Below are positions 1-8,124 of a DNA stretch of 64,000 bases, piece after piece. Source of the DNA: JAHJUB01 sp041653615 [NCBI: Candidatus Ratteibacteria bacterium] (GTDB lineage: Bacteria; Ratteibacteria; UBA8468; MWAK01); NCBI GenBank assembly GCA_041653615.1, contig JBAZEZ010000003.1, positions 66,102 to 130,101 on the forward strand. The letters are read 5' to 3'. A program made the translations under genes and the position numbers. Positions within the stretch are counted from its first letter, which is position 1. Each line of letters starts with the position of its first letter. The notes under the pieces are model-generated. The model had not been told where the DNA came from. It saw only the letters and a list, made by a program, of their open reading frames with translations, and did no database searches.

Positions 1-1032
1 CTCGCTCAATTTACCGGTTTCTTCTCCCACGACAACCATCCGTGTCAATAAAGGGGGGAAGACAGGCTGTTTGCGCATTTCCGACGAGATAGTGCCGCCG
101 CCTTCCACGCCGATTTTTATCTGATCGGAAGCATCCTCAATCAGGCTGTTTCCGGAGACCGCGCCGACTATTCCCAGGCATTTTATTACCGGCACGCCGC
201 TGGAAATAAGCGCGGCGAAGGTTTGGGAAAAATAGGAAAGAGCGACTAGGCGGAAGGTTTCCCCAAGTACCGGCAGACGGAATTTAAGCCGGTCGAAAAA
301 TCTCCGGCCGTTCCGGGTATTGTGGTAACGGTGGCAGGTAACCACAACAGCGAAAAGAATTAAAATAATCCAGATAAAGTTTTTTATGATAATATTACTG
401 GTATCCATGACGAATCTGGTTAGCGGAGGAAGCGCTACGCCAAAGCCGGAAAACAATTCCTTGAATTTGGGTATCAGGAATAGAACGATGAAAGAGAGGG
501 CAAAAGCGAAGAAGGCCAAGATGAAGGCCGGATAAGTGGTGGCTGTTTTTACCTCGCGCTGGAGAGCAATTTTGTCTTCCAGATAGACGGAAATTTGTTC
601 CAAAACCGCGGAAAGAGTCCCGCCTTCTTCGCCGGATTTAATCATGGCGGTGATGATGGCGGGGAAGAGCCGGGGGTGTTTAGCCAGGGCTTGGGAAAAG
701 GAGCTTCCTTTTTCAATGTCGGTCCTCAATCCGTTTAAAATCGTGGAAAAGGTAACGTTTTTTATTTGGGACGCTAACTCTCTCAGCGAATCGGTAATGG
801 ATACGCCGGCGCCGACCATGGTCGCCAACTGTCGGAAAAAGAAAGAAATTTCGGACAATTTCACCTTTTTGGCTCGGGCCATCTGTATTTTTGGTCTGAT
901 TTCCCGGGCGGAGATGACGACCATCCGTTGGTTCTTCATCGTAGCGACCAGGTTATGGAGCGAAGCGGACTCCATGACTCCCCTGATGCTCTTTCCGTTT
1001 GCATCCCGGGCAAAATAGGTAAATTTAGCCAT
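1..1032 (-). CDS. pilC: Type IV pilus inner-membrane platform protein PilC (3' end cut by window)
   Basis: Reading the minus strand from ATG at 1032 gives 344 codons with no stop before the window edge, so the C-terminal 50-60 residues of a roughly 400-residue family are missing. It is a GspF/PilC family protein: two cytoplasmic T2SSF domains (about residues 70-190 and 270 onward) separated by hydrophobic segments near residues 165-190 and 210-235. The start reads MAKFTYFARDANGKSIRGV, the normal N-terminus of the family. The repeated motifs GEEGGTLS and GEETGKLSE, one per half, are typical. The protein couples the cytoplasmic PilB/PilT ATPases to pilin assembly and retraction. It lies 25 bp downstream of pilT, last visible gene of the minus-strand motor operon. 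Family assignment is secure; pilus rather than secretion use is inferred from the adjacent PilT. Confidence 0.93.
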   Translation of the reverse strand, partial: MAKFTYFARDANGKSIRGVMESASLHNLVATMKNQRMVVISAREIRPKIQMARAKKVKLSEISFFFRQLATMVGAGVSITDSLRELASQIKNVTFSTILNGLRTDIEKGSSFSQALAKHPRLFPAIITAMIKSGEEGGTLSAVLEQISVYLEDKIALQREVKTATTYPAFILAFFAFALSFIVLFLIPKFKELFSGFGVALPPLTRFVMDTSNIIIKNFIWIILILFAVVVTCHRYHNTRNGRRFFDRLKFRLPVLGETFRLVALSYFSQTFAALISSGVPVIKCLGIVGAVSGNSLIEDASDQIKIGVEGGGTISSEMRKQPVFPPLLTRMVVVGEETGKLSE

Positions 1033-1057
1033 AAGATAATGGTGCCAACCAAGTCAA

Positions 1058-2125
1058 TTACGTTTTTCTGTTAATCAATTCTTCCAGTTCTTTCGGATTG
1101 GAACTGGCGTTGATGGCGGTTTCCAGACTTATTTCCTTCTTTCGGTAGAGCCGCAAAAGGGAGCGGTTCATCGTTTCCATTCCCAGGTTTAAACCCATCT
1201 GCAGGTGTGAAACGATTTCCTGTGGTTTGTTTTCCCGAATCAGATTCCTGATGGCCGGGGTTACGACCATGACTTCGGTTGCCAACACTCTTCCTTTTCC
1301 GTCCATTCTGGGGAGGAGTTGCTGGGAGATTACACCGTAGAGTGTAAGGGAGAGCTGGACTCTTGTCTGCTGCTGCTGGTTGGTCGGGAAGATATCAATG
1401 ATGCGGTTGATGGACTCCACCGCTTCCCCGCAGTGAAGGGTGGACAGGACCAAGTGGCCGGTTTCGGCCAGTTTTAAGGCGGAAGAGACTGTTTCCAGGT
1501 CGCGCATTTCACCGACCAGGACCACATCCGGGTCTTCGCGGAGCATATGTTTGAGGGCTTCGCTGAAAGAAAGGGTGTCCCCGCCCAACTCCCGTTGGTT
1601 GACGATGGATTTTTTGTGCTTGAAGAGATATTCAATCGGGTCCTCAACCGTAATGATATGGCACTTCCGGTTTTCGTTGATTTGGTTAATCATGGCGGCC
1701 AGGGTGGTCGATTTTCCGCTGCCGGTGGCCCCGGTTGCTAGGATGAATCCCCGGGAGAGGGAACAGAATTTTTGCATTACCGGTATCGGCAGGCCCAGTT
1801 CCTGGAAATTGGGGGTTTCGGTGAGAATAAGGCGGAAAGCGCCGCTGATAGAACCTCTCTGGTAATAGTAATTGACCCGGAACCGTCCCACCCCGGGAAT
1901 TCCATAAGAAAAGTCAAGTTCCTTGAAATTTTCAAACCGGGTTTTTTGCTCCTCGGTCAGGATGGAGTAGCACAGGTCTTTGCAGGATTCCGCGTTCAGG
2001 GCGGTAGTTTCCGTAAAAACCAACTCTCCGTCAACGCGCAGGCAGGGAGCGATGTTGGGAGAAAGGTGCAGGTCGGAAGCGTTTTTTTCGGCCGCCAACG
2101 TCAGGAGTTCATTAATTTTCATCAT
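1058..2125 (-). CDS. pilT: Twitching motility retraction ATPase PilT
   Basis: A 355-residue hexameric ATPase that powers depolymerisation (retraction) of type IV pili at the inner membrane. Walker A GATGSGKSTT lies near residue 133, the Walker B/Asp box DVVLVGEMRD near 199 and the His box HLVLSTLHCGEA near 220. The C-terminal stretch AIRNLIRE near residue 290 is the PilT signature that separates retraction ATPases from PilB/GspE assembly ATPases. Length is normal for the family. ATG at 2125 overlaps the end of pilB by 4 bp, so the two are translationally coupled. Presence of pilT means that the nearby pilus genes make a dynamic pilus and not only a type II secretion pseudopilus. Confidence 0.97.
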   Translation of the reverse strand: MMKINELLTLAAEKNASDLHLSPNIAPCLRVDGELVFTETTALNAESCKDLCYSILTEEQKTRFENFKELDFSYGIPGVGRFRVNYYYQRGSISGAFRLILTETPNFQELGLPIPVMQKFCSLSRGFILATGATGSGKSTTLAAMINQINENRKCHIITVEDPIEYLFKHKKSIVNQRELGGDTLSFSEALKHMLREDPDVVLVGEMRDLETVSSALKLAETGHLVLSTLHCGEAVESINRIIDIFPTNQQQQTRVQLSLTLYGVISQQLLPRMDGKGRVLATEVMVVTPAIRNLIRENKPQEIVSHLQMGLNLGMETMNRSLLRLYRKKEISLETAINASSNPKELEELINRKT

Positions 2126-3771
2126 GGGTTTTCAACAATTCCCAAAACTTCTTCCAGGGAGGTGATGCCTTCAGCTGTTTTGCTTAGGGCGACGTCAAAG
2201 AGACTCTTCATGCCTTCTTTTTTCGCTTCTTCCTGCCAGGTTCCGTAACTTGCTTTTTGAGTAAACAGTTCTCTCAACCGGGGAGTTATTTCCAATATTT
2301 CATAGATTCCGATTCTTCCCCAGTACCCGGTTTCGTTGCAAAAGTGGCATCCTTTGGCCTGGTAGATTTCGGTCCCGGCCGGCAGGAAGTTGGAAGAAGG
2401 CGCCGGTTCTTTACATTCCGGGCATAGTTTTCGGATGAGGCGCTGGGCGACTACCATGTGCAGGGAAGGTGCCAGGAGATATGGCGCCACACCCATATCG
2501 ATTAACCGGGTAATGGTGGAGACGCTGTCGTTGGTGTGAATGGTGGAAAAGACCGGGTGACCGGTGAGCGCGGCCCGGATCGCTATTTCGGCGGTTTCAA
2601 AGTCCCGTATTTCGCCGACCATAATGATATTGGGGTCCTGGCGGAGGACGTGGCGTAGGTAGTTGGCGAAAGTCAGGCCGATTTCCGGCCTGACCTGGGC
2701 TTGGTTGATTCCTTCTATCCGGTATTCCACCGGGTCTTCCAGCGTTACGATATTCGTTTTGGGGCTGTTAAGGTGGGAAAGGGCAGCGTAAAGGGTGGTT
2801 GTTTTTCCGGAGCCGGTAGGCCCGGTAATCAGGATAATGCCGTAAGGTTTTTTGAGGGCGCTCTGGAATTTTTCCCTTTGTTCCGTTTCCATCCCTAACT
2901 CCTGAAGGTTAGGGGCCAGGCTGGAGCGGTCCAGGACGCGGATGATAACCTTTTCGCCGAAGACCGTGGGAAAGGTTGAGATGCGCAGGTCAAGAATTTT
3001 TTGTCCGATTTTAACTTCGCACCGGCCGTCCTGGGGGCGTCTCCTTTCGGCAATGTCCAGGCCGGAGAGAATTTTTATTCGGCTGACGATCCCCGGGAAC
3101 ATTTTAACTGTGGGCGCGGCCGCGGAATTAAGTATTCCGTCTATTCGAAACCGCAGCGAACAAGTTTTTTCCATCGGTTCCAAGTGGATGTCGGAGGCTC
3201 TTTTTTCAATAGCCTGCACCAGGAGAAGGTTGACGAATTTTATTACCGGCGGGTCATCGGCCTGGAAGGTAATTTCCGATTTATCCGCTTCCTGTTCCAG
3301 GTTTACCTTGGTCAGTTCCAGCGCGGTGTCTTCAGTTTCGGCAAATCCGTAATAACGTTTTTCTATTGTTGAAAGAATTTCCTCGGCTTTTGCCCGGACC
3401 GCTTTTATTTCGTAGCCGAGAATGCTTCGGAGCGTATCGATAGCGATGATGTCAAACGGGTCGGCCATGGCCACCGTTAATGTTTTTTCTTTCTGGTCGA
3501 TGGCTATAGCCAGGAATCGCCTGGCCAGTCTCTCCGGGATTTTTTTAAGTAACTCCGAGGAAATGTGCAATTGGGGCAGGGAAACGATTTCGATTCCTTT
3601 TTGCAGGGCGAGTATTTCGGTCAGTTTTTCCCTGGTCAAAAGTCCTTTTGAAAACAGGATGGTGCCCAGGAGTTTTCCGTTCTGTTTTTGTTCCGTAAGG
3701 GCCAGGTCCAAATTTTCCTGCGTAACCAATTTGTGCCTGACCAGCGTTTCTCCCAACTTTTCTTTAATCAT
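2122..3771 (-). CDS. pilB: Type IV pilus assembly ATPase PilB (GspE family)
   Basis: A 549-residue GspE/PilB ATPase driving pilus extension. An N-terminal MshEN-like domain (about residues 1-150) precedes the ATPase core: Walker A GPTGSGKTTTLY near residue 315, Walker B IIMVGEIRD near 379, His box GHPVFSTIHTND near 400. The zinc-binding tetracysteine CPECKEP...CHFCNETGYWG lies at about 449-480. MshEN domains bind c-di-GMP in some relatives, which is notable because an HD-GYP protein is the next gene upstream. It is a paralogue of the GspE at 38277. Its start at 3771 has no strong Shine-Dalgarno; it lies 36 bp after the HD-GYP gene. Assignment as PilB rather than GspE rests on linkage to pilT and pilC. 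Confidence 0.95.
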   Translation of the reverse strand: MIKEKLGETLVRHKLVTQENLDLALTEQKQNGKLLGTILFSKGLLTREKLTEILALQKGIEIVSLPQLHISSELLKKIPERLARRFLAIAIDQKEKTLTVAMADPFDIIAIDTLRSILGYEIKAVRAKAEEILSTIEKRYYGFAETEDTALELTKVNLEQEADKSEITFQADDPPVIKFVNLLLVQAIEKRASDIHLEPMEKTCSLRFRIDGILNSAAAPTVKMFPGIVSRIKILSGLDIAERRRPQDGRCEVKIGQKILDLRISTFPTVFGEKVIIRVLDRSSLAPNLQELGMETEQREKFQSALKKPYGIILITGPTGSGKTTTLYAALSHLNSPKTNIVTLEDPVEYRIEGINQAQVRPEIGLTFANYLRHVLRQDPNIIMVGEIRDFETAEIAIRAALTGHPVFSTIHTNDSVSTITRLIDMGVAPYLLAPSLHMVVAQRLIRKLCPECKEPAPSSNFLPAGTEIYQAKGCHFCNETGYWGRIGIYEILEITPRLRELFTQKASYGTWQEEAKKEGMKSLFDVALSKTAEGITSLEEVLGIVENP

Positions 3772-3807
3772 TAGTCACTATTTTATACCATATTTCAAGC
3801 CTTCAGG

Positions 3808-4380
3808 TCAAACTTTACCGTTCGCCACTTCTTCCAGAAATATTTTTATCAGAAACGGGTCAAGGATATTTCCGAGACTATTCAGGATATTGGCTGATTC
3901 CGTAGCGCTCAAAGCAGATTTATAGGGCCGGTTGGAAATCAGGGCCGAATAGGTGTCGGCGACGGCCAGGATTTTTGAACCCAGCGGTATCTCGTCGTTT
4001 TTCCTGCCTTCCGGATAACCGCTTCCGTCCATTCGTTCGTGATGGTAGAGGACCAGGGGCAGGATATCTTTCAGGGAAGTTATCTGGCCGATTATTTTGG
4101 CGCCTTCCTGCGGATGTGTTTTTATCGTTTCATATTCTTCCGAAGAGAGCGGACCCGGTTTTTGTAGTATGGCATCGGGTATGGCGATTTTTCCGGTGTC
4201 GTGCAGAAAGCCGGCGAAACGGATAGTTTGTTGCTCTTTTTTGGGCAGTTTCAATTTTTCGGCTATGGATTGGGCATAATCCATAACCAGTAGGGAGTGA
4301 GACATGGTGTAATGGTCTTTAATGTCTATCACCATCAGTAAGGCGTTGATTACCTCGAGGATGTCTTGTTTGTTATCCAT
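3808..4380 (-). CDS. HD-GYP domain protein, probable cyclic-di-GMP phosphodiesterase
   Basis: A 190-residue protein that is essentially one HD-GYP domain without a receiver or sensor domain. The metal-binding HD is in GFLHDTGKIAIPD (near residue 58), and the GYP motif is in HHERMDGSGYPEG (near 108); both are intact, so hydrolysis of c-di-GMP is plausible. It begins inside the last codons of the upstream single-domain response regulator (8 bp overlap), so the pair probably works as a split REC/HD-GYP regulator. The operon continues into pilB-pilT-pilC, suggesting that this protein tunes pilus extension or retraction through c-di-GMP. That link is inference from gene order. Confidence 0.88.
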   Translation of the reverse strand: MDNKQDILEVINALLMVIDIKDHYTMSHSLLVMDYAQSIAEKLKLPKKEQQTIRFAGFLHDTGKIAIPDAILQKPGPLSSEEYETIKTHPQEGAKIIGQITSLKDILPLVLYHHERMDGSGYPEGRKNDEIPLGSKILAVADTYSALISNRPYKSALSATESANILNSLGNILDPFLIKIFLEEVANGKV

Positions 4381-4732
4381 TTATTTTTTCGGCGACCAAT
4401 TGTCGGATTTCAAAGATGTCAAATGGTTTGTTCAGATAGAGGGTGACTCCCAGGCGCTGGGCCTGCTGGGCTACTTCCGGCGACCCATAGCCGGTAAGGA
4501 TAATCACTTTTGCCTTCGGGTCTATCGCTTTAATCTTTTGAAGCACCTCGATTCCGTCCATTCCCGGCATCTTCAAGTCAAGGATTGTCAGGTCAGGGGG
4601 GTTCTTTTTGATGGTCTGGATTCCTTCTTCTCCGTTGTTGGCAACCAAGACGTCGTAGTTGTCCTTAAACAGAATCCGTAGTGATTCGCGCGGGCCGATT
4701 TCGTCATCAATAACCAGAATTTTGTTTTTCAT
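4373..4732 (-). CDS. Single-domain response regulator (REC only)
   Basis: A 119-residue receiver domain with the acidic pair D9-D10, phospho-acceptor D52 in TILDLKMPG, the conserved Thr in ILTGYG and Lys in LNKPFD, so it should be phosphorylatable. There is no output domain; the next gene (overlapping by 8 bp) supplies an HD-GYP domain. I chose ATG at 4732 because it is preceded by GGAGGCAAT on the minus strand; a longer reading from 4795 would run through a REP-like repeat. No partner kinase is adjacent. It is the first gene of the pilus-motor operon. Confidence 0.92.
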   Translation of the reverse strand: MKNKILVIDDEIGPRESLRILFKDNYDVLVANNGEEGIQTIKKNPPDLTILDLKMPGMDGIEVLQKIKAIDPKAKVIILTGYGSPEVAQQAQRLGVTLYLNKPFDIFEIRQLVAEKING

Positions 4733-4737
4733 ATTGC

Positions 4738-4794
4738 CTCCATAAATGTTTCTGTCATTCCCGCGTGTGGTAGGTTGGAATCCACGTATTAACA
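4738..4794. repeat. REP-like element, TGTCATTCCCG...GGAATCCA type
   Basis: The short interval between the response regulator and the porin gene holds TGTCATTCCCGCG...TTGGAATCCACG, a degenerate inverted repeat. A related copy lies at 39978-40020. Elements of this kind are common dispersed palindromes in environmental bacterial genomes; no function is visible here beyond a possible transcript hairpin downstream of the porin gene. Confidence 0.6.
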
Positions 4795-6030
4795 TTAGAA
4801 ATTATATTGGATGTTTAAGGTTGTAATCAGATTGAAGGATTTGTAGGTGCCGTCATACGCTCCTCCTTCAGCAATCTTCCGGTCTTCTGGAAAAGAGAAT
4901 TCCTGGGACAACGCCATGGCGAGGTTTTTCTTCTCCCACCCGAAGCCGAGACAGAAGATGTGCGCGTTGGCGTCCGGCAGAGACGGGTCAAAGGTCCGGT
5001 CCGGTATCGATGTGGGAAGATATACGTAACCGGTCCAGATTTTCCAGTTTGCATCGGGACGAAATTCTATTCCGATACGGGGACTCAGGGTACTGTTCCA
5101 CTCTTTGACAACTTCCCGGTGGGCGGGAAGGCCGGGTAAGAGGGGCGGCGTAAGGTCTACGGTCATCTTTTCCAGCCAGGACCACTCTATCCATTCCATA
5201 TCAACCTCTATCTTCCATCTTTTGTTCGGTCGATAGGCATAGCCGAGGTTCGCTATATTCGGGAAGTTCATTTCAAGTGAGGCTGAAGTTTTGAAATCCG
5301 GTCCGCCCAACGCTACGGGTATCTCAGTCATTGATAAGTGGCCTTCATGCTTGATTGAAAAACCGCTGCGGAAGGTACCGCCGATACTGTGTTTTTCCGA
5401 TGGTTTGTAGAGAAAACCGAGGTTGTATCCGTAACCGTCGCCTTCCACCGCCAGTTTCTGACTGCCGTCCGGAAAAGGTCCGTAGGCCCCGTAATAATTT
5501 TGTGCTTCCAGGGTGATGGCGGAGTTGTAATAATTTAAACCCAGGCCGAACGAAAGTTGGGGGTTTACCGCGTAGGCGATTGCCGGGTTGACGTCAATCA
5601 GCTTCATTTCCGAGAAGGTGGTATAGTATCGGAACAAACCGTCCTTAGACCATTCGCTTGATTGTCCGAAAGGTGTAGTGATTCCCAGTCCAAACCGCCA
5701 ATTTGTTTTCGTTGAGCCGGTGGCGAAATAGAGGTTCGGCAGAACGTGCAACGTTTCTTTCGCTTTTTCCTTTTGCCCATTCGGAGCGTAGTATTCGGTG
5801 GATGGATAGATGAAAGAAGGGGCAAGCAGAATAGCAGTGCCTGTTAATTGGGTTAATCCGGCCGGGTTATGGGTAATGGCGGTGGCGTCGTCGGCCTGGG
5901 CCACAAATGCGCCGCCCTGTGCCGACGCAGCTGTTCCCTGGGGCGGATTCTGAAATCCGGCTCCTTCCGCTTTTAGTGCCGTAAATAATAAAGTAGTTCC
6001 TAAAACAATCAAACCGATTTTGCGTACCAT
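4795..6030 (-). CDS. OmpP1/FadL family outer-membrane porin
   Basis: A 411-residue outer-membrane beta-barrel with a cleavable signal peptide (MVRKIGLIVLGTTLLF...LKAEG, about residues 1-22). The mature N-terminus AGFQNPPQG and the hatch motif THNPAGLTQL are characteristic of the OmpP1/FadL/TodX family, which moves hydrophobic compounds such as long-chain fatty acids or aromatic hydrocarbons across the outer membrane. It ends in NLITTLNIQYNF, with the C-terminal aromatic residue needed for barrel insertion. ATG at 6030 is preceded by GGAGGAAT; a longer frame from 6165 would precede the signal peptide and is rejected. Substrate is unknown. Confidence 0.92.
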   Translation of the reverse strand: MVRKIGLIVLGTTLLFTALKAEGAGFQNPPQGTAASAQGGAFVAQADDATAITHNPAGLTQLTGTAILLAPSFIYPSTEYYAPNGQKEKAKETLHVLPNLYFATGSTKTNWRFGLGITTPFGQSSEWSKDGLFRYYTTFSEMKLIDVNPAIAYAVNPQLSFGLGLNYYNSAITLEAQNYYGAYGPFPDGSQKLAVEGDGYGYNLGFLYKPSEKHSIGGTFRSGFSIKHEGHLSMTEIPVALGGPDFKTSASLEMNFPNIANLGYAYRPNKRWKIEVDMEWIEWSWLEKMTVDLTPPLLPGLPAHREVVKEWNSTLSPRIGIEFRPDANWKIWTGYVYLPTSIPDRTFDPSLPDANAHIFCLGFGWEKKNLAMALSQEFSFPEDRKIAEGGAYDGTYKSFNLITTLNIQYNF

Positions 6031-6083
6031 ATTCCTCCGATTAAAATAAAGAATTAAGCGAATACGTGAGTAGCGTTTTGATA

Positions 6084-6212
6084 TTAAAATGGATATTGAA
6101 ATCCCGCGCATTGAGCTTCCGTAACCGCGTGAGTCAAAAACATACTTAAGATAATCAGGTACCAAATCAGGACTGAACAGAAGCTAAACACAAAAAGGTT
6201 AAAGTTACGCAT
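6084..6212 (-). pseudogene. 42-codon remnant of a second OmpP1/FadL-like N-terminus
   Basis: A short frame begins at ATG 6212 behind a strong Shine-Dalgarno (AAAGGAGGATGTG on the minus strand). It encodes a signal-peptide-like stretch (MRNFNLFVFSFCSVLIWYL...) followed by AQCAGFQYPF and a stop. The AGFQ-x-P ending matches the mature N-terminus of the neighbouring porin (AGFQNPPQG), so I read it as the 5' end of a duplicated porin gene whose body has been lost. A functional 42-residue secreted peptide is the alternative. The porin start at 6030 lies 54 bp downstream. Confidence 0.5.
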
Positions 6213-6498
6213 CACATCCTCCTTTGTTTTGGCAACGAAACGAAAATTGCGGTCATACCCTATACGGTGCAATTTTTTTGCCATCCAAAATGTCTTCTTT
6301 TCTTCCTGGAGGGTATAGGGTAGGGGTGGGGGTAAAAAATAGGCGTTTTACCTGTCATAGCGCCGTCATGTAGTGGTGTTGTTTATCTTAACAAGCGTGG
6401 GTGGACAAATTTGACACCGTTTAAAATATAAGGTAACATTTTCGTACAGGTGTGATTTGTTTATGGACAAATTTGTACAATAGTTTAGATGACCTGAT
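6213..6498. other. Divergent intergenic region
   Basis: 286 bp between the minus-strand porin locus and the plus-strand radical SAM operon. It contains a sigma-70-like promoter pointing right (6411-6439) and an 11-bp direct repeat GGACAAATTTG at 6403-6413 and 6465-6475, which flanks that promoter and could be a regulator site. No further gene is seen. Confidence 0.5.
6411..6439 (+). promoter_or_regulatory. Sigma-70-type promoter for the radical SAM operon
   Basis: TTGACA (6411-6416), a 17-bp spacer and TAACAT (6434-6439), 60 bp upstream of the ATG at 6499. The -35 box is perfect and the -10 box matches 4 of 6. The GGACAAATTTG repeat overlaps the -35 box on one side and lies about 25 bp beyond the -10 box on the other, an arrangement suited to repression. 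Confidence 0.6.
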
Positions 6499-8124
6499 AT
6501 GAAAATTTTACTTATTTCAGTGGCCGGATGTCCCAGAACCCCTTCTGATTTCATACCGGATAACGGGCTGGCTTTATTGGCTGCTTTGCTTATTTCGAAC
6601 GGCCATCAGGTAAAAGTTATTGATTATAATACTACGGAAACCTTAGGTCGTCTTTTCCCGGAACATATCCGTACCCTCCTCGAGAAGATTGCCCGGCCCC
6701 TTTTCCAGGGCAGGGTACCAGGACTCTTTACATTACTAAAACTTTCTTTTTTAGAAAAGAGATTGACAGCCTACCAGCGGAAAATTTTCTTTGAAATCGG
6801 TTACGAAATCGCTGACCGGGTGGAGAGAGAGAAGATTGATTTTGTGGGGCTGAAACTCTGGAATGGTGACGGCTTCACCGCTTCCTTGATTATAGCTAAT
6901 GTTTTAAAGAAGAGAAATCCGAAATTACCGGTTTTCGGCGGCGGTTCACAGGTGGATACTTTCCGGGAAACCATATATCAGGCAACTTCGGATTTAGATG
7001 CCCTGGTTTACGGAGAGGGCGAGCAGGCTATTTTGGATTTGGTTGATTTCGTTCAAGGCAAGAAAGGCCTGCGTGAGATTCCCAACCTGATTTTTCGGGA
7101 AAACGGCCAAATAGTGACTACGCCCCAGCAGTGGATGGAAGACTTAAATCAATTGCCTTTTGCTAATTACGACCCGGATGTTTATCCGGCCATGAAGGAC
7201 AACGGTCGTTTAAAATTTATCGTGCTTGACGAAAGCCGGGGCTGTCCTTTTTCCTGTTATTTTTGTATGCATCCCCTGAAGAGCGGCCGGCCGAGAGCCA
7301 AAAGTGCCGAACGGATAATCGCGGAAATAATGCATTATCAGCAAAAATACGGCGTCTCTCTTTTTCGTTACGGCGGTTCCAACACCCCTCCGAAATTACT
7401 GGAAGAGGTGGCTCGGGGGATAATTCAGAATAATCTTAAGATTAACTATACCGTTCTTACTGATTTGCGCCAGGAAGGGATTGATTTTTCGCTGCTTAAA
7501 GATTCCGGTTGTTTCGCTATCTTTTTCGGAGTGGAATCCACTGACCCGGAGATTTTGACGAAAGCGATTAACAAAAAAGCTTTTCCGGAACGGATGGAAA
7601 AAATTCTAAAGGCAGCGAAGGGAGCCGGGATTTTTGTCGTAGTCAGCCTTATCGTGCCGGCTCCTGGGGAAACCGAAGAAACGAAAAAGAAAACCTTGGA
7701 ATTTTTATTGAGGACTAAACCGGATTCAGTCCTGATACAATTTCCCGGCATTATGCCCGGAACGGAATGGTTTAAAAACCCGGGGGAATACGGTCTTTCA
7801 ATTAAAAACAAGAAGGCCTATCCCGGTAAAGTGATGAATTATAAAATGCGCCTCTTTTTCCCGCCCCGCTTTTGGGACCCTCTTCCTTATCGGGTAGACG
7901 GTAAAAAATTCCGTTGTTTTATTCGGGAAACGGAATTGTTTTTAAAAAAAGTGGAGGCGGCAGGTTTGATAACCGGCATAGCCGACGATGTCGCTTTGAT
8001 GTCAAAATACGCCTATCTTTCCCCGAAGGAATTCCGGGATTTAAGTCGCGGATATTTTTTTGCCGGGGACGCTTTTAAACTGCAGGAATTAATCGTAAAA
8101 ATCAATGGCGGAAAGAATTGCTGA
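6499..8124 (+). CDS. B12-binding-type radical SAM enzyme
   Basis: A 541-residue protein of the cobalamin-dependent (BchE/P-methylase type) radical SAM class. The N-terminal half is a Rossmann-like B12-binding region (DNGLALLAALLISNGHQV near residue 20, VYGEGEQA near 172). The radical SAM core follows, with the [4Fe-4S] cysteines C249, C253 and C256 in RGCPFSCYFC and a later VVVSLIVPAPGETEE motif. Enzymes of this class methylate or rearrange unactivated carbons in lipids, hopanoids, tetrapyrroles and natural products. No classic B12-binding DxHxxG was seen, so cofactor use is unproven. It overlaps the beta-ketoacyl synthase by 20 bp, pointing to a shared acyl-derived product. Specific substrate unknown. 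Confidence 0.85.
   Translation: MKILLISVAGCPRTPSDFIPDNGLALLAALLISNGHQVKVIDYNTTETLGRLFPEHIRTLLEKIARPLFQGRVPGLFTLLKLSFLEKRLTAYQRKIFFEIGYEIADRVEREKIDFVGLKLWNGDGFTASLIIANVLKKRNPKLPVFGGGSQVDTFRETIYQATSDLDALVYGEGEQAILDLVDFVQGKKGLREIPNLIFRENGQIVTTPQQWMEDLNQLPFANYDPDVYPAMKDNGRLKFIVLDESRGCPFSCYFCMHPLKSGRPRAKSAERIIAEIMHYQQKYGVSLFRYGGSNTPPKLLEEVARGIIQNNLKINYTVLTDLRQEGIDFSLLKDSGCFAIFFGVESTDPEILTKAINKKAFPERMEKILKAAKGAGIFVVVSLIVPAPGETEETKKKTLEFLLRTKPDSVLIQFPGIMPGTEWFKNPGEYGLSIKNKKAYPGKVMNYKMRLFFPPRFWDPLPYRVDGKKFRCFIRETELFLKKVEAAGLITGIADDVALMSKYAYLSPKEFRDLSRGYFFAGDAFKLQELIVKINGGKNC

Noticed and set aside
1440-1865. 141-codon frame antisense to pilT
   Set aside because: Shadow of the Walker A/B-rich pilT sequence; no ribosome site, composition Ser/Arg-rich as expected of antisense reading.
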